A stretch of DNA of 64,000 nucleotides. Origin: Imbroritus primus. GTDB lineage: Bacteria > Pseudomonadota > Gammaproteobacteria > Burkholderiales > Burkholderiaceae. A program made the position numbers and the translations under genes. The stretch covers positions 434,001-498,000 of the forward strand of contig AKCV02000015.1 of assembly GCA_000272025.2 (NCBI GenBank), written 5' to 3'. Below the pieces are notes generated by a model. The model was not told the origin of the DNA. It saw nothing but the letters and a program-made list of their open reading frames with translations, and made no database searches. Positions 17,254 to 26,441 of this stretch are shown piece after piece. Each line of letters starts with the position of its first letter. The first letter of the stretch is position 1.

Positions 17254-19046
17254 ACGTGCAGATCCATGTCGGCGTAGTGGGTGAACGGCGGGAAGGCATT
17301 CGGATCGCAGCGGATCTCGATCAGCGTGGTCACCGTGTTGGCCTTCGCTTGGCGCAGGGCGTCGGCAATCTGTGACGGGTCGGAAACGAGGATTGCCTCG
17401 CAACCGGCGCCGCGCGCTACCGAGCAATGGTCCACCGCACTGAAGTTGACTGCCGTGTTGTGCATGCCGAAGCGCGCGTTGTCGTTGTGCTTGGAAAAGC
17501 CGAGGATGCTGTTGTTGAGCACCATCAGCACGACCTTGATGTTCATGCGGCGCGCAGTCTCCAGTTCGGACCACACATGGCCGAAGCCGCCGTCGCCGCT
17601 CAGGCAGTACACCGTGCTGTCGGGCGCTGCAATACTCGCGCCCATGGCCATCGGCAGCCCCCAGCCGAGGCCGGCCATGCCGCGCGGCGTCAGGAAACGC
17701 TGGCCAGCACGCTGCGACGTCAGATAGTTGACGGTCCAGAACGACGAATAACTGGCGTCAGCCACCACGATGTCGTGCGGGTCGAGCACCGCATCCAGCT
17801 CGGTCATGAGCCGCTCCGGGCGGATCGGCGAGGCCGTCGAGCTCAACACGCTGGCAGCTTCCACCCGGTACTTCGCCTTGCCTTCCGCGATTTCCCGCTC
17901 GACCTGTGCGCGGTTATTCCTGCGCGGGGCGAGATCCTGTTCATGCAGTGCCTCGACGAGCGCTTCGAGCGTTTCGCGCGCATCCCCCTGCAGCCGGTAG
18001 GCTTCGTAATTGCGGCCGATTTCGTGGCTGTCGATATCGATATGGATGTACTCGGCATTGCGCGGATACAGCGTGTACGAATCCGTGCCGTTCTGGTTGG
18101 TGCGGTTGCCGACCAGTACCACCAGGTCGGCGCCGGTGATCTGCTCGCGCAGATAACGTGTCGGACTGTTCACGCCCATGGCCGAGCCGACCACGCCGAT
18201 GGTCAGCGGGTGATGATCAGAAACCGAGCCCTTGCCCATCATGGTGGTGGCGACTGGCACGTGCGCTTCTTCCTGCAAGCGTGCCAGCACCTCGGCTGCG
18301 CCCGACAGATGCACGCCCCCTCCGGCGATGACCACGGGTCGCTTGGCCGATGCAATGCGGCGCGCGGCTTCCTGCACACGCTGGCGCGGCGGCATCACGC
18401 GGTCGAGCGGGAAATAGCCAAGGTTCTCGGTCCGCTTCAGTTCATGCCCAGGCTCCAGCAGCAGGTCGGCAGGCAGCATCAGCGCCACCGGACCGGGCCG
18501 GCCCGAGGTGGCGATGGTGAAGGCCATGTCGATGTACTCCTCGATACGCGATGCCATGTGCACCACGCGGGCCCATTTCGTGCAGCCTGCGTACAGCGCG
18601 AGGTGGTCGTATTCCTGGAAGGCATTCTTGTCGGTGAACTCGCGGTTCACGTCCTGCACCAGCGCCACCATCGGCGTGGAGGCCTTCATGGCTTCACCCA
18701 TCGCCGCCACCAGCAGGGTGGCGGCAGGGCCGTTCTGCGCCGCCAGCACACAGGCCTTGCCCGAGATGCGCGAGAAGCCGTCGCCCATGTACCCGCCAGC
18801 ATTTTCCGTGCGGTACCCGACCTGCGTGATGCCCAGCTCTTCGCACGTCAGCATCAGCAGGTTGGGAATGCCCTGGCCGAAAACATGCGTGACACCGTGC
18901 CGCAGCAGGGCGCGAGTAACGGCGTGCGCCACCGTATGCTGGCCGGCCATCTTGAAGCCAGGCGCACGGAGCGGACTGGGCCGGGCGGAACGGGAGGGCT
19001 GCGAATCTGCGGCAAGTGCAGCAGGCGAAAGCTGGGTACGGCTCAT
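17250..19046 (-). CDS. ThDP-dependent enzyme of the acetolactate synthase/decarboxylase superfamily
   Basis: This 598-residue protein has the three-domain layout of ThDP enzymes: an N-terminal pyrimidine domain with the activating Glu81 (YRTENAGGYMGDGFSR), a central domain (VVIAGGGVHLSGA), and a C-terminal pyrophosphate domain with GDGGFGHVWSELET followed by LNN. About 33 residues precede the core and lack signal-peptide character. ATG 19046 has GAGG 5 bases upstream. It heads an operon with an SDR and a periplasmic binding protein. Acetolactate synthase large subunit is unlikely because no small subunit is present; benzoylformate-decarboxylase-like or sulfoacetaldehyde/oxalyl-type chemistry is possible but not assignable. 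Confidence 0.88.
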   Translation of the reverse strand: MSRTQLSPAALAADSQPSRSARPSPLRAPGFKMAGQHTVAHAVTRALLRHGVTHVFGQGIPNLLMLTCEELGITQVGYRTENAGGYMGDGFSRISGKACVLAAQNGPAATLLVAAMGEAMKASTPMVALVQDVNREFTDKNAFQEYDHLALYAGCTKWARVVHMASRIEEYIDMAFTIATSGRPGPVALMLPADLLLEPGHELKRTENLGYFPLDRVMPPRQRVQEAARRIASAKRPVVIAGGGVHLSGAAEVLARLQEEAHVPVATTMMGKGSVSDHHPLTIGVVGSAMGVNSPTRYLREQITGADLVVLVGNRTNQNGTDSYTLYPRNAEYIHIDIDSHEIGRNYEAYRLQGDARETLEALVEALHEQDLAPRRNNRAQVEREIAEGKAKYRVEAASVLSSTASPIRPERLMTELDAVLDPHDIVVADASYSSFWTVNYLTSQRAGQRFLTPRGMAGLGWGLPMAMGASIAAPDSTVYCLSGDGGFGHVWSELETARRMNIKVVLMVLNNSILGFSKHNDNARFGMHNTAVNFSAVDHCSVARGAGCEAILVSDPSQIADALRQAKANTVTTLIEIRCDPNAFPPFTHYADMDLHV

Positions 19047-19078
19047 GGTGTCCTCTGTATGGGTGAGCGGGGGGTAAA

Positions 19079-19111
19079 TTGATGTTCGATGTATGATGTA
19101 TCAAACATCAA
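19079..19111. promoter_or_regulatory. 33-bp palindrome upstream of the ThDP operon
   Basis: A near-perfect palindrome begins TTGATGTT and ends with its complement shape AAACATCAA, with further matched bases inside (14 of 16 arm positions by hand count, including GAT/ATC). It lies 33 bp upstream of the ThDP-enzyme start. Its core TGATGTATCA resembles GntR-family operators, so the downstream FCD regulator is the likely binder. Confidence 0.6.
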
Positions 19112-19258
19112 ATCACAAATATAAGTGTTTACCCTCGCACTTGAGGAAGGGCTTGCCCCTTGCGGTGTACGCACGCGTCCTTAGCGTCGTGCAAGACTGG
19201 TCGGCCGTCGCGTCTTCCCCGACAATGCAGACCACCATCCATGACATAAGGAACACAC

Positions 19259-19591
19259 ATGAATCACTGGGCTTACCTTGGGGTCGCCATCGTGGCGGAG
19301 GTGATCGCCACTTCGGCGCTGAAGTCGAGCGAGAGCTTTTCGAAACTGGGGCCGTCGCTGGTGGTGGTGGCGGGTTATGGATGCGCCTTCCTGTTCTTGT
19401 CGCTGACGCTCAAGACACTGCCGGTCGGCGTGGCCTATGCCATCTGGTCAGGGCTCGGGATCGTGCTGATCTCGATCGCCAGCCTAGTGCTGTTCGGACA
19501 GAAGCTGGATCTGCCGGCCATCCTGGGCATGGGCTTGATCATTGCCGGCGTGGTGGTGATGAATGTCTTTTCGAAGACTGTGGCGCACTGA
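19259..19591 (+). CDS. EmrE/Qac-type small multidrug resistance transporter
   Basis: This 110-residue protein has four transmembrane helices. The first helix [20 protein letters not shown] carries the essential Glu of SMR proteins and the A-E-V-I-A-T-x-x-L-K motif of the EmrE branch; [21 protein letters not shown] is the conserved helix-3 region. Such proteins export lipophilic cations by proton exchange. AAGGA precedes the ATG. No guanidine riboswitch is visible upstream, in contrast to gdx at 12729, so the two SMR genes serve different substrates. Confidence 0.92.
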   Translation: MNHWAYLGVAIVAEVIATSALKSSESFSKLGPSLVVVAGYGCAFLFLSLTLKTLPVGVAYAIWSGLGIVLISIASLVLFGQKLDLPAILGMGLIIAGVVVMNVFSKTVAH

Positions 19592-19724
19592 GTGCGGCGG
19601 CGGAGCGACAGGCATGGCGGCGGGGCGCTTCGACCCAGTGCGCGCAGGCCGACGATCTCCGGTCAGTGAGTCGCAGTCTGGCTTATCGGCGCGAACGCCG
19701 GTAAGCAACCGTGTAATCAAGCGG

Positions 19725-20867
19725 TCAGCTAGCCGGTGTGGTTCTGCTTCGGACCAACAGTGCCACCAATTGCGCCTGCCGATGCATGCCTGTTTTGGCC
19801 AGGATGCGCTTGAGGTGCGTACGTGCTGTCCCAATGCCGATGCCCATGTCCGTCGCGATGTCATCCAGTGACTGTCCCCTCCCCAGGGCGACTGCGACGG
19901 CGGCTTCCGTGCGTGTCAACCCGAACAGGTCGCGCAGCCGTGCCACCTCAAGCGGCGCTTCGGGATCGCGGATGAAGACCAGTACGGCGGGTCGCGCTTC
20001 GCCGAAGGCGCCTGAGGCCGGCCCCAAGGGTACGGCCTCCAACACCAAGGGTATCCGCCGCGACCTTGGTATGAGAAGCGCCGAACCGGGCTTGGCCGCT
20101 CGGCCGCGTGCAGTCTCCAATGCGGCGCGTACCAAGGCCGACAACTTGTCTTTCAGCATGGGCGAATGAAGTGAAAGGCACCCCCGCACCACAACCAATT
20201 CCGGGCACTCACGCATCAGGGTCTCAGCCATGGCGCTTGCATGGAGAATACGACAGGCACCATCCACGATCATGGCACCGGTATCGAACCGGTCCAGCGC
20301 CTGTAGGGCTACCTCATGCTGGTAGGAGAGTTCAGCAAAGCGTTGCCCGAGTCGCAGCGCACGTTGCAAGTGCGGCAAGATCAGCGCTGCCTGCCTGCGC
20401 TCCCGGTCGGTATATGCACCGGCGTCACGTGGGCGGTGGATGCCCAGTACCCCCACTGCGCTCTGCGCGGTGGGGAATACGGCGCCAAGCATGTGGTGGA
20501 TGCCCAGACGCGGCAACCATTCCTGGTAGAAGCCGCTGCGCGCTTGCTCCTCGGGGGTCACCAAGTCCTCGTCAGTGATGATGCGGGACATGCCATAGGC
20601 CAGGGAGCGCTCCACCCACAGGTCACGGCGGTGCCAGTCGTGGGCCCAGGCCTGATCGTGCTCGGGCACCAACAGATTGGCGGTACATTCCAGCAAGCTG
20701 ACTTGGCCGCCGTCCGCATGCAGCTTGACCACGGTACTGGTCGAACCCAGGGCTTGGGCAATCCGGGATGCGGTGCCAGGCCACAAGGCAGCGTCTATCG
20801 CCGCGTCATAGAGATGCGTGATCAGGCCCGACAGGGCGGCTGCTTCATGGGCGGACGAGGACTCCAT
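19725..20867 (-). CDS. LuxR-type helix-turn-helix regulator
   Basis: This 380-residue protein ends in a LuxR/FixJ-type HTH (FGLTRTEAAVAVALGRGQSLDDIATDMGIGIGTARTHLKRILAKTG, about residues 320-365). The N-terminal 300 residues look PAS/GAF-like (LDRFDTGAMIVDGACRILHASAMAE is a PAS-type start) and have no acyl-homoserine-lactone-binding motif, so it is not a canonical quorum-sensing LuxR. It is divergent from the two unknown envelope genes at 20954-22210 across an 86-bp gap and may control them. CCTATT/AATAGG inverted half-sites lie in that gap. Confidence 0.85.
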   Translation of the reverse strand: MESSSAHEAAALSGLITHLYDAAIDAALWPGTASRIAQALGSTSTVVKLHADGGQVSLLECTANLLVPEHDQAWAHDWHRRDLWVERSLAYGMSRIITDEDLVTPEEQARSGFYQEWLPRLGIHHMLGAVFPTAQSAVGVLGIHRPRDAGAYTDRERRQAALILPHLQRALRLGQRFAELSYQHEVALQALDRFDTGAMIVDGACRILHASAMAETLMRECPELVVVRGCLSLHSPMLKDKLSALVRAALETARGRAAKPGSALLIPRSRRIPLVLEAVPLGPASGAFGEARPAVLVFIRDPEAPLEVARLRDLFGLTRTEAAVAVALGRGQSLDDIATDMGIGIGTARTHLKRILAKTGMHRQAQLVALLVRSRTTPAS

Positions 20868-20953
20868 GACCGATTTCTACCCTATTTGGGAGACGAATTT
20901 CAATAGGTGATGTGATAGCTTGATCAGGTAGCAACATTCTATTCGGAGATGCA

Positions 20954-21448
20954 ATGATGAGCCTCCATCATTCAGGGCGCGAGACCTCTCTCAGGCTGAT
21001 GTACCTCGCCGCAGCGATATCCGGATGGGGGCTGTGCTCGAGCGCGCTGGCTGCCGGCCTGGAACTCCCGCCTGACGTGTATGGCACCTATGCCCCGGGT
21101 GGCGACTGCGCCAAGCAGCCGCGCATCATCGTGAACAAGGCCGGGATTCATCTTGACACAGTGGCGGGGAGGCGCGGCCCGCTGCCGACCATGGTCAGCT
21201 ACACCTTCGTAGGCGGTGCGCGCTACAACGGCATCCAGGTATGGGCGCTAGTCAAGCATGGCGGCAAGAACCGTTGGGGTGATGACAACACCCCTCTCAT
21301 CCTGACGTTCAACGCAGGCGAAAAGCGCGGCGCGCTGACTGCCGAGCGGGAGAACCCCGGCAAGGAGCGCCCTGTAGCGCTCGACGGTCCGCTAACGAGC
21401 GTCGCCCAGACGGTGCGCTTTCGCTTGTGTCCGACCGGAAGCCGGTAA
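20954..21448 (+). CDS. Unknown exported protein
   Basis: I do not recognise this 164-residue protein. A hydrophobic stretch (LMYLAAAISGWGLCSSALAAG) with an AxA-like site near residue 34 indicates a signal peptide, and the mature part (about 130 residues) is soluble with cysteines in GDCAKQP and FRLCPTG that may pair. The start could be ATG 20954, ATG 20957, or the ATG at 20999. It is followed after a few bases by a membrane-protein gene and is divergent from a LuxR-type regulator. Confidence 0.7.
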   Translation: MMSLHHSGRETSLRLMYLAAAISGWGLCSSALAAGLELPPDVYGTYAPGGDCAKQPRIIVNKAGIHLDTVAGRRGPLPTMVSYTFVGGARYNGIQVWALVKHGGKNRWGDDNTPLILTFNAGEKRGALTAERENPGKERPVALDGPLTSVAQTVRFRLCPTGSR

Positions 21449-21454
21449 CGAGTG

Positions 21455-22210
21455 ATGAGCAAGCAGAACACTCTTGTCAAAATTCGTCACCCCAGGATCG
21501 CCGACTACGTCGTCGCCGCTATTTCCGGTGCCATTGGCCTCTGGTTGCTGACTACGACCATACATCTCTACCGTGATCGCACCGCCTTCTTCCAATACTC
21601 CCTCGTCAAATACGCGATGGCCGCCGTGTTATTGGTCTTTGCATACAAGACTTTCCGTGCCGCCTCAAGGAGGTTGGCACAATACGTCAAGCACGAAGAC
21701 GGCGGTTCCACCAGGATTGAAGTGACTCCGGCGGCAGCCCCTGCCGCTTGGCTTCCCGCGGTTCTGCCTGTTTTGCTGGTCGGCGGGATGGTCTTGGCGC
21801 CGGGAACGCCTGGCTTGTGGATGCTGGGTCTGCTCTTTACTGCCATCGCTGCGCTCATCTTGCTGCGCGATCCAAGGGGACGTGGTACGGCCACCCCCCG
21901 CAGCTTCCTGGTCAGCCAGACGGGCATCGACATCGGCGGTCAGATGCTGCGCAAGGAGGACATTCATCACCTGCGCATCAAGAACAAGTTCGCTGGCGAT
22001 GTGGAAATCACCTACGACGCCAATCGCGGTGTGCCGACGGGTACGGTGATAGGACTGGCTCATCGACGGCAGGTGGCCAAGGTCGCTTACCGTATCGAGG
22101 TCGAGAGTGGTGGCAAGGCCCATGTTCTGGCGGCGGGCTTGGATGAACTCACGGCGCGCGGTGTGCTGGCCGAGGTTGGCAAGGCCTTGGGCCCGACACT
22201 CGCGATATGA
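21455..22210 (+). CDS. Unknown membrane protein
   Basis: This 251-residue protein has four hydrophobic helices in two pairs (VVAAISGAIGLWLLTTTIH, YAMAAVLLVFAYKTF; then LPAVLPVLLVGGMVLA and GLWMLGLLFTAIAALILL) and a C-terminal soluble domain of about 100 residues (SFLVSQTGIDIGGQMLRKED) that resembles PH-like membrane-associated domains. GTG 21452 and ATG 21455 are both possible starts. It begins a few bases after the exported-protein gene and the two are likely co-expressed. I cannot name a family. Confidence 0.72.
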   Translation: MSKQNTLVKIRHPRIADYVVAAISGAIGLWLLTTTIHLYRDRTAFFQYSLVKYAMAAVLLVFAYKTFRAASRRLAQYVKHEDGGSTRIEVTPAAAPAAWLPAVLPVLLVGGMVLAPGTPGLWMLGLLFTAIAALILLRDPRGRGTATPRSFLVSQTGIDIGGQMLRKEDIHHLRIKNKFAGDVEITYDANRGVPTGTVIGLAHRRQVAKVAYRIEVESGGKAHVLAAGLDELTARGVLAEVGKALGPTLAI

Positions 22211-22542
22211 AGCAAGCAGGGGTGCGAGATATGCCGTAGGGGTTGGTTCGCGCGCCGGTTGGTGGTTGCTCCTGACCTGCCCAGTGCGGGCCGCGGCAGC
22301 CAGGGCGGTTGTCGCCGCAGATGACAACGACCTCGCTTCGCGCATCTATGCTTTCCAGTTCGAGGATAGCCGTTCGTAGAGGATGAGCGAACTTCTCATC
22401 CGGCACGCCAGCAACTGCCGGTAACACCGGACAGGAGATGACCGAGAAGGTGTGCCGGCGCGTGAGCGAGGTCGTGAAGCGCATGAAGTAGGCGCTATTG
22501 CACGCAACGAAGCGGCCCCACTCTCGGGGCCGCATCTTTGTC
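22211..22542. other. Gene-free stretch before tRNA-Ser
   Basis: No convincing coding sequence is present on either strand. The only structure I see is the strong hairpin at 22512-22533. The six-frame readings here are short and lack ribosome sites. Confidence 0.6.
22512..22533 (-). terminator. Hairpin after tRNA-Ser
   Basis: An 8-bp stem (GCGGCCCC / GGGGCCGC) with a 6-base loop lies 10 bases past the tRNA-Ser CCA end on the minus strand. The following TTCGTT is only partly T-rich, so termination is probable rather than certain. Confidence 0.65.
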
Positions 22543-22630
<88 letters not shown>

Positions 22631-22749
22631 TGAGGTGATGCGAGGTGTTGCAACCCGCAGCCCGGGCGCGTTGCCTGAAGATACGAGGACGCGCGCGGGG
22701 GCCGATTATAACGCGCGCGCGGTGTGCTGGCTACCGGCGGTAGCAGGCC

Positions 22750-23973
22750 TCAGCTGTCGTTACCGAGAAACATTTCCTGCAGGTCATTGAGAAAACGCTG
22801 GCCCAGCGGCGTAGGGCGGATCGTCAGGTGATCGCGTTCCAGCAGGCCCTTGCGCTCTGCTGCATCGAGTTGCGCTTCGATGGTGTGCAGCGGTAATCCG
22901 GTGTGGTCGTAGAACAGGGTGGATGGAAAACCTTCCGTGAGGCGCAAAGCGTTCAGCATGAATTCAAACGGCAGTGTGTCGGGGCCGGGTTCGCGGCTAT
23001 CCTGCACGGGTTGTCCGGCTTCGCATTGCTCCATGTACGTTTGCGGATGCTTGTAGCGCGCCTCGCGCAGTATGCGATGCGGGAAAGACAGTTTACCGTG
23101 CGCGCCGGCGCCGATGCCGAGGTAGTCGCCAAAGCGCCAGTAGTTCAGGTTGTGTTTGCTGCGGCGGCCGGGGCGGGCGTAGGCTGAGACTTCGTAGTGC
23201 TCAAAGCCGGCTGCGCGCGTGCGTTCGGCAATCCAGTCCTGCATGTCGGCGGCGGTGTCGTCGTCCGGCAATGCAGGCGGAAACTTGGCGAAGTAGGTGT
23301 TGGGCTCGAGCGTCAGGTGATATAGCGACAGATGCGTGGTGCCGAAGCCGAGCGCGGTTTCCACATCGGCCTGGCATTCGGCCAGGCTCTGACCCGGCAG
23401 TGCGTACATCAGGTCAAGGTTGATGTTGTCGAAATGGCATTGGGCGATGTCGATGGCACGTCGGGCTTCATCGCCGCCGTGGATGCGGCCTAGTGCGGCA
23501 AGGTGCTGGCTGTTGAAACTCTGCACGCCGATCGACAGGCGGTTGATGCCACTGGTGCGGTACTCGCGGAAGCGCTCCGCCTCGAAGGTGCCGGGGTTGG
23601 CTTCCATGGTGATTTCCGCGTCGGCTTCGAGCGGCAGCAAGGCGCGCACATCGGAGAGCAGGCGGTCCATGCCTGCTGCCGAGAGCAGGCTCGGGGTGCC
23701 GCCGCCGATGAACACGGTATGCACCGGCCGCCCCCAGACCATGGGCAGCGCCTGTTCGAGATCGGCGCGCAAGGCGTCGAGATAGCGCTGTTCGGGAATG
23801 TCGCCGCCCGGCTGCTCGTGCGAGTTGAAATCGCAGTAGGGACACTTGCGTACGCACCACGGGAAATGGACGTATAGCGACAGCGGCGGCAGGGCTGGCA
23901 GGTTGAGTTGCCCTGGTTCGCTGAAGGCGGCACGTACGCCGCTGGTAGCGCCGGCCGGCACGATGGGGATCAT
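22750..23973 (-). CDS. hemW: Heme chaperone HemW (radical SAM)
   Basis: This 407-residue radical-SAM protein has the cluster motif CVRKCPYC (C-x3-C-x2-C, about residue 40), the SAM-binding GGGTPSLL and the HemW-type C-terminal winged segment. It lacks the N-terminal substrate-channel residues of coproporphyrinogen oxidase HemN, and the N-terminal extension and length fit HemW, which carries heme to respiratory enzymes. The start ATG 23973 overlaps the rdgB stop by 4 bp. The gene order rph-rdgB-hemW is conserved in Betaproteobacteria. Confidence 0.93.
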   Translation of the reverse strand: MIPIVPAGATSGVRAAFSEPGQLNLPALPPLSLYVHFPWCVRKCPYCDFNSHEQPGGDIPEQRYLDALRADLEQALPMVWGRPVHTVFIGGGTPSLLSAAGMDRLLSDVRALLPLEADAEITMEANPGTFEAERFREYRTSGINRLSIGVQSFNSQHLAALGRIHGGDEARRAIDIAQCHFDNINLDLMYALPGQSLAECQADVETALGFGTTHLSLYHLTLEPNTYFAKFPPALPDDDTAADMQDWIAERTRAAGFEHYEVSAYARPGRRSKHNLNYWRFGDYLGIGAGAHGKLSFPHRILREARYKHPQTYMEQCEAGQPVQDSREPGPDTLPFEFMLNALRLTEGFPSTLFYDHTGLPLHTIEAQLDAAERKGLLERDHLTIRPTPLGQRFLNDLQEMFLGNDS

Positions 23974-24599
23974 GGCTGTCCGGCCCCGCTTGCTTCATGT
24001 GCCTCGCGTGCACGCAGGCGTGCCAGCAGATGCTGCATGGCTTGGGCGCGGTGGCTCAGGCGGTTCTTTTCCGCCTTGTCCAGTTCGGCGGCGGTCTTGC
24101 CGAGGTCGGGCAGCAGGAAGTACGGATCGTAGCCAAAACCACCTGCGCCGCGCGGCGCGTCGGTGACTTCGCCATGCCAGAAGCCTTCGGCAATCAGCGG
24201 CTGGGGGTCGTCGGCGTGGCGCAGATAGACGAGCACGCAGTAATAGTGCGCACGCCGGTCGGCATGGGCGGTGAGCTGTTGCAGCAGATGCCGGTTGTTG
24301 GCTGTATCGGATTTCTCGCCGCCGGCCATTTGCGCAAAGCGCGCCGAGTACACCCCCGGTGCACCGCCGAGCGCATCGACACAGATGCCGGAATCGTCGG
24401 CCAGCGCTGGCAGCCCGCTCAGGCGGCTGGCATGGCGCGCCTTGGCCAGAGCGTTCTCGACGAAGGTGGGATGCGGTTCTTCCGCTTCCGGAATGCCGAG
24501 CTGGCCCTGCGGGATCACGTTCATCTCCAGCGCGGACAGCAGCGCCGAGAATTCGGCGAGCTTGCCGGCGTTGTTGGAGGCGAGGACGATGTCTGACAT
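23970..24599 (-). CDS. rdgB: dITP/XTP pyrophosphatase
   Basis: This 209-residue Ham1-family enzyme hydrolyses dITP, ITP and XTP to keep deaminated purines out of DNA. The N-terminal LASNNAGKLAEFSALL motif binds nucleotide, LADDSGICVDALGG carries the metal-binding acids, and GGFGYDPYFLLPDLGKTAAEL is the substrate loop; SHRAQA near the end is also conserved. ATG 24599 is the right start; the open frame extends upstream only because the 13-bp repeat array in the gap lacks a stop in that frame. It overlaps hemW by 4 bp. Confidence 0.95.
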   Translation of the reverse strand: MSDIVLASNNAGKLAEFSALLSALEMNVIPQGQLGIPEAEEPHPTFVENALAKARHASRLSGLPALADDSGICVDALGGAPGVYSARFAQMAGGEKSDTANNRHLLQQLTAHADRRAHYYCVLVYLRHADDPQPLIAEGFWHGEVTDAPRGAGGFGYDPYFLLPDLGKTAAELDKAEKNRLSHRAQAMQHLLARLRAREAHEASGAGQP

Positions 24600-24610
24600 G
24601 GCGTTGTGTG

Positions 24611-24675
24611 GCGTGATACGGGTGCGTGATACGGGGGCGTGATACGGGGGCGTGATACGGGGGCGTGATACGGGG
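24611..24675. repeat. Five tandem 13-bp repeats between rph and rdgB
   Basis: Five head-to-tail copies of GCGTGATACGGGG fill the gap between the rph stop (24679) and the rdgB start (24599); only the last base of the first copy differs. The array sits 12 bp upstream of rdgB on the coding strand, where it replaces the normal ribosome-site region. Confidence 0.95.
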
Positions 24676-24678
24676 GCG

Positions 24679-25395
24679 TTACAGGCCGAGCGCCTGGCGC
24701 TGGGCTTGGACGAGCTGCGCGATGCCATGCTCGGCGAGCTGCATCATGGCATTCATCTCGTCGCGCGAGAACGGCGTGCCTTCGGCTGTGCCCTGCAGTT
24801 CGACAAAACCGCCCTGGCCGGTCATGACGACGTTCATGTCGGTATCGCAGGCCGAGTCTTCAATGTAATCGAGATCGAGCACGGGTACGCCATTGGCGAT
24901 GCCGACGGATACCGCCGCGACAAAGTCGCGCACCGGGCTGGTGGCGATCTGGCCTTTCTCGAGCATGGTCGAGACCGCATCGTAGGCCGCCACGAAGGCG
25001 CCGGTGATGCTGGCGGTACGCGTGCCGCCATCGGCCTGCAGCACATCGCAATCGAGCTGCAGCGTGTATTCGCCGAGCGCCGACAGGTCAAACACCGAGC
25101 GCAGCGAGCGGCCGATCAGGCGCTGGATTTCCTGGGTGCGGCCCGATTGCTTGCCGCGTGCGGCTTCACGGTCGGAGCGCGTATTGGTGGAGCGCGGCAG
25201 CATGCCATACTCGGCTGTGACCCAGCCTTCGCCGCTGCCGCGCTTGTGTGGCGGCACCTTGTCCAGCACGCTGGCGGTGCACAGCACCTTGGTATCGCCA
25301 AAGGCCACCAGGACCGATCCCTCGGCATGCCGGGTGTAGTGGCGGGTCAGGGTAACAGGGCGAAGCTGGTCGGCGGCACGTCCGCTGGGGCGCAT
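24679..25395 (-). CDS. rph: Ribonuclease PH
   Basis: This 238-residue phosphorolytic exonuclease trims tRNA 3' ends. It has normal full length and the expected motifs: [14 protein letters not shown] at the start, [30 protein letters not shown] with the phosphate-binding [11 protein letters not shown] region, and [20 protein letters not shown] carrying the catalytic Asp pair. It is the first gene of the rph-rdgB-hemW series on the minus strand. Confidence 0.97.
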   Translation of the reverse strand: MRPSGRAADQLRPVTLTRHYTRHAEGSVLVAFGDTKVLCTASVLDKVPPHKRGSGEGWVTAEYGMLPRSTNTRSDREAARGKQSGRTQEIQRLIGRSLRSVFDLSALGEYTLQLDCDVLQADGGTRTASITGAFVAAYDAVSTMLEKGQIATSPVRDFVAAVSVGIANGVPVLDLDYIEDSACDTDMNVVMTGQGGFVELQGTAEGTPFSRDEMNAMMQLAEHGIAQLVQAQRQALGL

Positions 25396-25475
25396 GGGTG
25401 TCCTCGAATGGATGGCAGGAAAAGGCGGATTCTACCGCGACCGTCGCGGCTGTGCGGCAGACCGCTCGGAGCCGG

Positions 25476-26387
25476 CTAGCGCGTGAAGTTGCTGCTCTTG
25501 TCGATGGCCGCCCGAATCTCGGCAATGGACCGCTCGATATCTTCTTCCGAGAGCTCATCAGCGCCCTCTTCCTGGCTCATGATCGAGGTCGTGAAGGCAT
25601 TGAGCGGCATCGATTCGGTCAGCACCGTGTCGTGCCGCGTGGCGTGGGGATCGTTTTCCCACATCATGCCGATGGCCGTGGTGTTGTCGGCCGATTCGCC
25701 AGCATTGTGCAGCGCCTGGGTAATCAGGTTGGGAATGGCCTGGACCACCGACAGCGTGCTCAGCTGCCGGACCAGTTCGATTTCCGGCACGCTGCCCCAC
25801 AGGCCGTCCGAGCACAGCAGCACGACATCCCCCGCGCACAGGCTCTGTGGTTCGCCAATGTCCACCAGCGGCAGGTTGGGCGAGCCCAGGCAGTTGTACA
25901 GCTTGTTGCGCTCGGGATGCAGGGCGGCATCTTCGGCACTGATGCGGCGTTGCTGCAGGAGGTTCTCGATCTTCGAGTGGTCGCGGGTGCGGGTGAGCAA
26001 CTGGCCCTGGCGCACGAAATACAGGCGCGAGTCGCCAGCATGCGCCCACTGCACGCTGTCGTTCTGCATCAGGCAGCAGACGATGGTGGTACGCGGCACG
26101 TCGCGCAGATTGTTCATGCGCGCGTAGCGGTGGATTTCATGATGGGCCTGCAGGATGCTGTCCTGCAGGAAGTCGGCCGGGCGGCGCACGGTCGGGCGTG
26201 CCTGCACCTGGAACTGCCGGGCGATGATCTGCAGGGCGTGCTGCGCCGCGACCTCGCCGAGCGCATGGCCGCCAAGGCCATCCGCCAGCACCATCAGCAG
26301 GGCATCGCGGGTAAAGCAGTACCCCATGCGGTCCTGATTGATGCGGCGGCCGCCTTTTCTGCTTTCCTGATAGACCGAAAATCGCAT
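25476..26387 (-). CDS. PP2C-type protein phosphatase
   Basis: This 303-residue cytosolic enzyme has the PP2C metal-binding motifs in order: NQDR (about residue 17), VLADGLGGHALGE (about 33), WAHAGDSRLYF (about 114), LLCSDGLWGSV (about 190) and SADNTTAIGM (about 233). The last 60 residues are acidic and unusual. It lies 54 bp downstream of a Ser/Thr kinase gene on the same strand, so the two form a reversible phosphorylation switch. Confidence 0.93.
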   Translation of the reverse strand: MRFSVYQESRKGGRRINQDRMGYCFTRDALLMVLADGLGGHALGEVAAQHALQIIARQFQVQARPTVRRPADFLQDSILQAHHEIHRYARMNNLRDVPRTTIVCCLMQNDSVQWAHAGDSRLYFVRQGQLLTRTRDHSKIENLLQQRRISAEDAALHPERNKLYNCLGSPNLPLVDIGEPQSLCAGDVVLLCSDGLWGSVPEIELVRQLSTLSVVQAIPNLITQALHNAGESADNTTAIGMMWENDPHATRHDTVLTESMPLNAFTTSIMSQEEGADELSEEDIERSIAEIRAAIDKSSNFTR

Positions 26388-26441
26388 GGCTCGGTTCTGG
26401 CGATACGCGAGGCATGACAGCTGGCGGGGCGGCGGGTGCCG

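Noticed and set aside
17427-19082. 551-codon plus-strand frame opposite the ThDP enzyme
   Set aside because: It is an antisense shadow rich in His/Arg/Gln without ribosome site or domain.
19100-19258. Guanidine riboswitch before the EmrE-type gene
   Set aside because: No ACGR-loop hairpins or ykkC core are visible there.
24611-24675. CRISPR-like array
   Set aside because: The 13-bp units abut without spacers, so this is a simple tandem repeat.
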